Below, piece after piece: positions 61,524-64,000 of a stretch of 64,000 nt of DNA (the stretch's first letter is position 1; each line of letters starts with the position of its first letter). The DNA comes from Oscillospiraceae bacterium. GTDB taxonomy: Bacteria > Bacillota > Clostridia > Oscillospirales > Oscillospiraceae. The notes beneath the pieces were generated by a model, which saw only the letters and a program-made list of their open reading frames with translations, made no database searches and was not told the DNA's origin. The stretch spans positions 1 to 64,000 of the forward strand of contig SVLT01000006.1 in NCBI GenBank assembly GCA_015067845.1, written 5' to 3'. Made by a program: the position numbers and the translations under genes.

Positions 61524-62786
61524 TCACTTCTCCTTAATGGCATCCCAGTACTGCTTTGCCGCCTGTTCGATCTTATTGGGGCCGTACTCGTAATAGGTTT
61601 TTCCGGCCAGATCATCGGGCAGATACTGCTGTTTGACCCAATGGTTGGGGAAATTGTGGGGGTACTGATACCCCTGCTCCCGTTCCATGGTATAGGTGTC
61701 GGCGTGCATATTCTGCAAATGCCGGGGGAAGCCCCTGCCCAGACCGTTCTGAACATCGGCAAGTGCGGAGGCATATGCTTCATAGGCCGAGTTGGACTTG
61801 GGCGAGGTCGCCATCAAAACCGCCGCATCCGCCAACGGGATTCTCGCTTCCGGCACGCCCAGCATCAGTGCCGCATCCACGCAGGCCTTGACGATGGGGA
61901 TGATCTGGGGATACGCCAGACCCACATCCTCGCAGGCGATCACCATCAGCCGGCGGCAAGCCGCCTGCATCTGCCCTGCCTCCATAAGTCGGGCCAGATA
62001 GTGACAGGCTGCATCGGGATCAGATCCACGGATGGACTTTTGCAGTGCCGACAGCAGATCGTAGAAATTATCCCCGTCCCGATCTGCCCGGAGGGCGCTC
62101 TTTTGAGAGACCGCCTTGGCATCCTCCAGCGTCAGCACCAGGATGCCGTTTTCCGGCTTGCCGGCGGAGAAAAGCACCTCCACCGCATTCATGGCCTTGC
62201 GCAGATCGCCGCCGCAGGCACCGGCAATGTATTCCAGCGCACCTTCCTCCGGCTGGGCCGTCAGCGCGGTGCGTTCTTCCAGAAATGTCACTGCACGTTT
62301 GACCGCTTTCAGGGCCGCATTGGAATCGATCTGCTTGAATTCAAAAATCGTGGAACGGCTCAAAATGGCGTTGAACACATAGAAATAGGGATTCTCCGTT
62401 GTGGAGGCGATCAAGGTGATCTTGCCGCTTTCGATGTAATCCAGCAATATCTGCTGCTGCTTTTTGTTGAAGGACTGAATTTCGTCCAGATACAGCAAAA
62501 TGCCGTTGGGTGCAAGGAAGGTATCCAGCTGGGCGGCGATTTCCTTGATATCCGCCGTGGAAGCGGTGGTGGCATTGAGGTGATGCAGCGTGCGGTTGGT
62601 CTGCTGGGCGATGATCTTCGCCACCGTGGTCTTTCCGGTACCGCTGGGGCCGTAGAAGATCATATTGGGTACATTGCCCCCGTCTACCAAGCGGCGCAAA
62701 ATACCGTTTTCTCCCAAAATATGCTCCTGTCCAAAGACCTCATCCAAGGTCTGCGGACGCAAAAGATCTGCAAGTGGTTGGTACAT
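61524..62786 (-). CDS. rarA: Replication-associated recombination protein RarA (MgsA)
   Basis: Predicted 420-residue AAA+ ATPase acting at stalled replication forks. Walker A GPSGTGKTT (46-54), Walker B LYLDEIQSF, sensor region STTENPYF, and the C-terminal tetramerisation part with EDVGLAYPQ and PEARIPLADAAV. The final HLQNMHADTYTMEREQGYQY (written in part) is typical. Confidence 0.95.
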   Translation of the reverse strand: MYQPLADLLRPQTLDEVFGQEHILGENGILRRLVDGGNVPNMIFYGPSGTGKTTVAKIIAQQTNRTLHHLNATTASTADIKEIAAQLDTFLAPNGILLYLDEIQSFNKKQQQILLDYIESGKITLIASTTENPYFYVFNAILSRSTIFEFKQIDSNAALKAVKRAVTFLEERTALTAQPEEGALEYIAGACGGDLRKAMNAVEVLFSAGKPENGILVLTLEDAKAVSQKSALRADRDGDNFYDLLSALQKSIRGSDPDAACHYLARLMEAGQMQAACRRLMVIACEDVGLAYPQIIPIVKACVDAALMLGVPEARIPLADAAVLMATSPKSNSAYEAYASALADVQNGLGRGFPRHLQNMHADTYTMEREQGYQYPHNFPNHWVKQQYLPDDLAGKTYYEYGPNKIEQAAKQYWDAIKEK

Positions 62787-62872
62787 AAGCCGCCTCCTTT
62801 CCGGTTTTCACCAGTATAGCACACCTTATCGAAAAATGCACCAACTTTTTTCGATATTTTCGAATTTTTGTT

Positions 62873-63505
62873 CTAAATCGTTTTCGGCAGATTGGAACAC
62901 AGGTCACCCAAAAAATCACAAGCGCCCCGTTCCACTTCCCGGAAGCTGCCGTCGTACTCATAGACCGTAACGGACGCATTGGGCACCCAGCCGATCTCCT
63001 GCGCCCCGGCCACCGAGCCGCAGCGGATGCAGCTTTCCATCATCCGGATGGGAATGGCGTGACATACCAGACAAACCGTTTCCTCCGGCATTTCCAGCAC
63101 GCGCTTAAAAAACGCAGTCACCCGGGTATACAATTCTTCGCAGGTCTCGCCGCCCTCGGGGGTGGCTTTGCCGATATCTGTCCTCCAAACCTCGTAGGTT
63201 TGGGGATATTTTTCCCCGATTTCCGTAAAGGTCAGTCCCTGCCACTTTCCGGAATAGATCTCCCGGATGGCATCGCTCTTCTCCAAGGGGCAATTCTGTC
63301 TATCGGCAATGGCTTGGGCCGTCTCCACTGCCCTGTCCAGAGAACTTGCGTAGATCTTATCGATCCGGTATTTATCTAAGTATTGGGCCATCCGCTGGGC
63401 CTGCTCCCTGCCCACATCCGTCAAGGGCGCATCCAGTTGGCCGGTAAAGGTTTTTCGGACATTGCTTTCGCTCTGTCCATGGCGTACCATAATGATCCTT
63501 TTCAT
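62873..63505 (-). CDS. Histidine phosphatase (phosphoglycerate mutase-like)
   Basis: Predicted 210-residue phosphatase with the RHGQSESN motif (His9), the second His in VCHAIPIRM and Glu in REIYSGKWQG. Probably a phosphatase of small phosphates (GpmB or CobC like), not a glycolytic mutase. Start at 63505 has GGAG seven bases upstream; the frame is open 49 codons further through the promoter. Confidence 0.88.
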   Translation of the reverse strand: MKRIIMVRHGQSESNVRKTFTGQLDAPLTDVGREQAQRMAQYLDKYRIDKIYASSLDRAVETAQAIADRQNCPLEKSDAIREIYSGKWQGLTFTEIGEKYPQTYEVWRTDIGKATPEGGETCEELYTRVTAFFKRVLEMPEETVCLVCHAIPIRMMESCIRCGSVAGAQEIGWVPNASVTVYEYDGSFREVERGACDFLGDLCSNLPKTI

Positions 63506-63529
63506 CGTAACGCTCCTACTGTAAAACTC

Positions 63530-63565
63530 TTGACTTATTATAGCGCAAACCGTATAATAAAGCAA
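63530..63565. promoter_or_regulatory. Interlocked divergent promoters of the two phosphatase genes
   Basis: Plus strand: TTGACT (63530-63535) and TATAAT (63553-63558), spacer 17. Minus strand: TTGCTT (63560-63565) and TATAAT (63537-63542), spacer 17. Each -10 box lies in the other promoter's spacer. Confidence 0.78.
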
Positions 63566-63593
63566 TCGGAAAAGAAAAAGCAGGTGTATTTTT

Positions 63594-64000
63594 ATGACGA
63601 AGCTGTGCATCTTTGATCTGGACGGCACGGTGCTGGACACCGTACACACCATCGCCTACTACGGCAATTATGCCCTCAGCAAACACGGCATCGAGCCGAT
63701 CGAAGATAAAGAGTATAACTATTTTGCCGGCAACGGCGCTGTGAATCTGATCAAGCGGGCCTTGAAATTCCGCAACTGTTTGACCGATGAAATTTTCGAA
63801 AAGGTCTTTGCCGACTATAACACCGCTTACAACACAGATACTTCCTATCTCACCGCCCCCTTTGATGGCATCCGGGAAACTCTGGACAGCATCAAAGCTC
63901 AGGACATCAAAATGGCGATTCTCTCTAACAAGCCCCATTTTGCCACCTGCGGCGTGATCAACGCACTGTTCGGCGAAAACTATTTTGACTGTGTCTGCGG
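63594..64000 (+). CDS. HAD-family phosphatase, phosphoglycolate phosphatase-like (cut by window edge)
   Basis: The first 135 residues are visible. Motif I FDLDGTVLDT (7-16) with both catalytic Asp residues, a helical cap, and motif II LSNKPH. These enzymes dephosphorylate small sugars or phosphoglycolate. The ATG has only a poor ribosome site (a G/A-poor leader after CAGGTG). The end lies beyond the window. Confidence 0.88.
   Translation, partial: MTKLCIFDLDGTVLDTVHTIAYYGNYALSKHGIEPIEDKEYNYFAGNGAVNLIKRALKFRNCLTDEIFEKVFADYNTAYNTDTSYLTAPFDGIRETLDSIKAQDIKMAILSNKPHFATCGVINALFGENYFDCVC

Overview
The window is a chromosomal piece of a low-to-mid GC, spore-forming Firmicute, most likely class Clostridia and plausibly Oscillospirales. 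The evidence is the gene content: the sporulation pair spoIIGA-sigE, a SpoVD-like PBP2 with PASTA domains, a meso-DAP type MurE, an smc-ftsY pair, Rex, a CotJC-like manganese catalase, and a short TGTAGGGGCG palindromic repeat of a kind common in gut clostridia. The assignment rests on reading protein motifs, not on a database search.

Layout. (1) About 1-8,250 is an accessory region, AT-richer in its intergenic parts. It holds a CotJC-like manganese catalase, a DpnM-like adenine methylase (dam), and a divergent, tightly coupled four-gene operon (2,211-6,108): a 73-residue protein, a GHKL-type ATPase of 646 residues, and two proteins of unknown function. A peptide deformylase paralogue, a PNPOx-like protein, a wrecked DUF4238-like gene and a HEPN-like protein follow. 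The region ends at an intact tRNA-Pro beside two truncated tRNA-Pro 5' fragments, each with its own promoter, which look like integration scars. (2) 8,540-14,190 is ordinary accessory chromosome: a DUF3892 protein, a LytTR/DUF3021/ABC exporter module, and a minus-strand group (Gfo/Idh/MocA oxidoreductase, SGNH hydrolase, nucleoside deoxyribosyltransferase-like protein, ICMT-like methyltransferase, zinc ribbon). (3) 14,480-14,974 is a five-tRNA operon (Val-Asp-Phe-Gly-Cys). (4) 15,116-31,858 runs on the minus strand: hslO, a methyltransferase, then the division and cell wall (dcw) cluster mraZ-rsmH-ftsL-PBP2-murE-murF-mraY-ftsW-murG-ftsQ-ftsZ, preceded by a ClpC-like gene. murD, murC, murB and ftsA are absent from the cluster. 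(5) 31,990-39,070 holds ferredoxin, two RNA-modification enzymes, a cytidine deaminase, GtrA, EF-P, YqeG, S21, and a LysR/TauE divergent pair. (6) 39,119-48,256 is a translation and chromosome block: leuS, rsfS, yqeK, yhbY, rdgB, ftsY, smc. (7) 48,424-52,086 holds three polysaccharide deacetylase-type proteins. (8) 52,116-64,000 carries pyridoxamine kinase, an AEC transporter, prfC with a possible leader peptide, murA, a NOL1/NOP2/Sun methyltransferase, VanZ, rex, sigE-spoIIGA, DUF951, rarA, a phosphoglycerate mutase-like phosphatase and the start of a HAD phosphatase.

The strongest candidate for an undescribed system is the 2,211-6,108 operon with its divergent methylase: overlapping genes, a near-perfect promoter, a GHKL ATPase fused through a Lys/Pro linker to a C-terminal beta-rich domain, and an integration-site context. 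Other points of interest are the tRNA-Pro scars, an apparent NadD C-terminal stub fused to YqeK, a six-codon leader ORF before prfC, two divergent gene pairs with interlocked promoters, a palindrome at the rex start site, and a deacetylase paralogue that has lost its catalytic aspartate.
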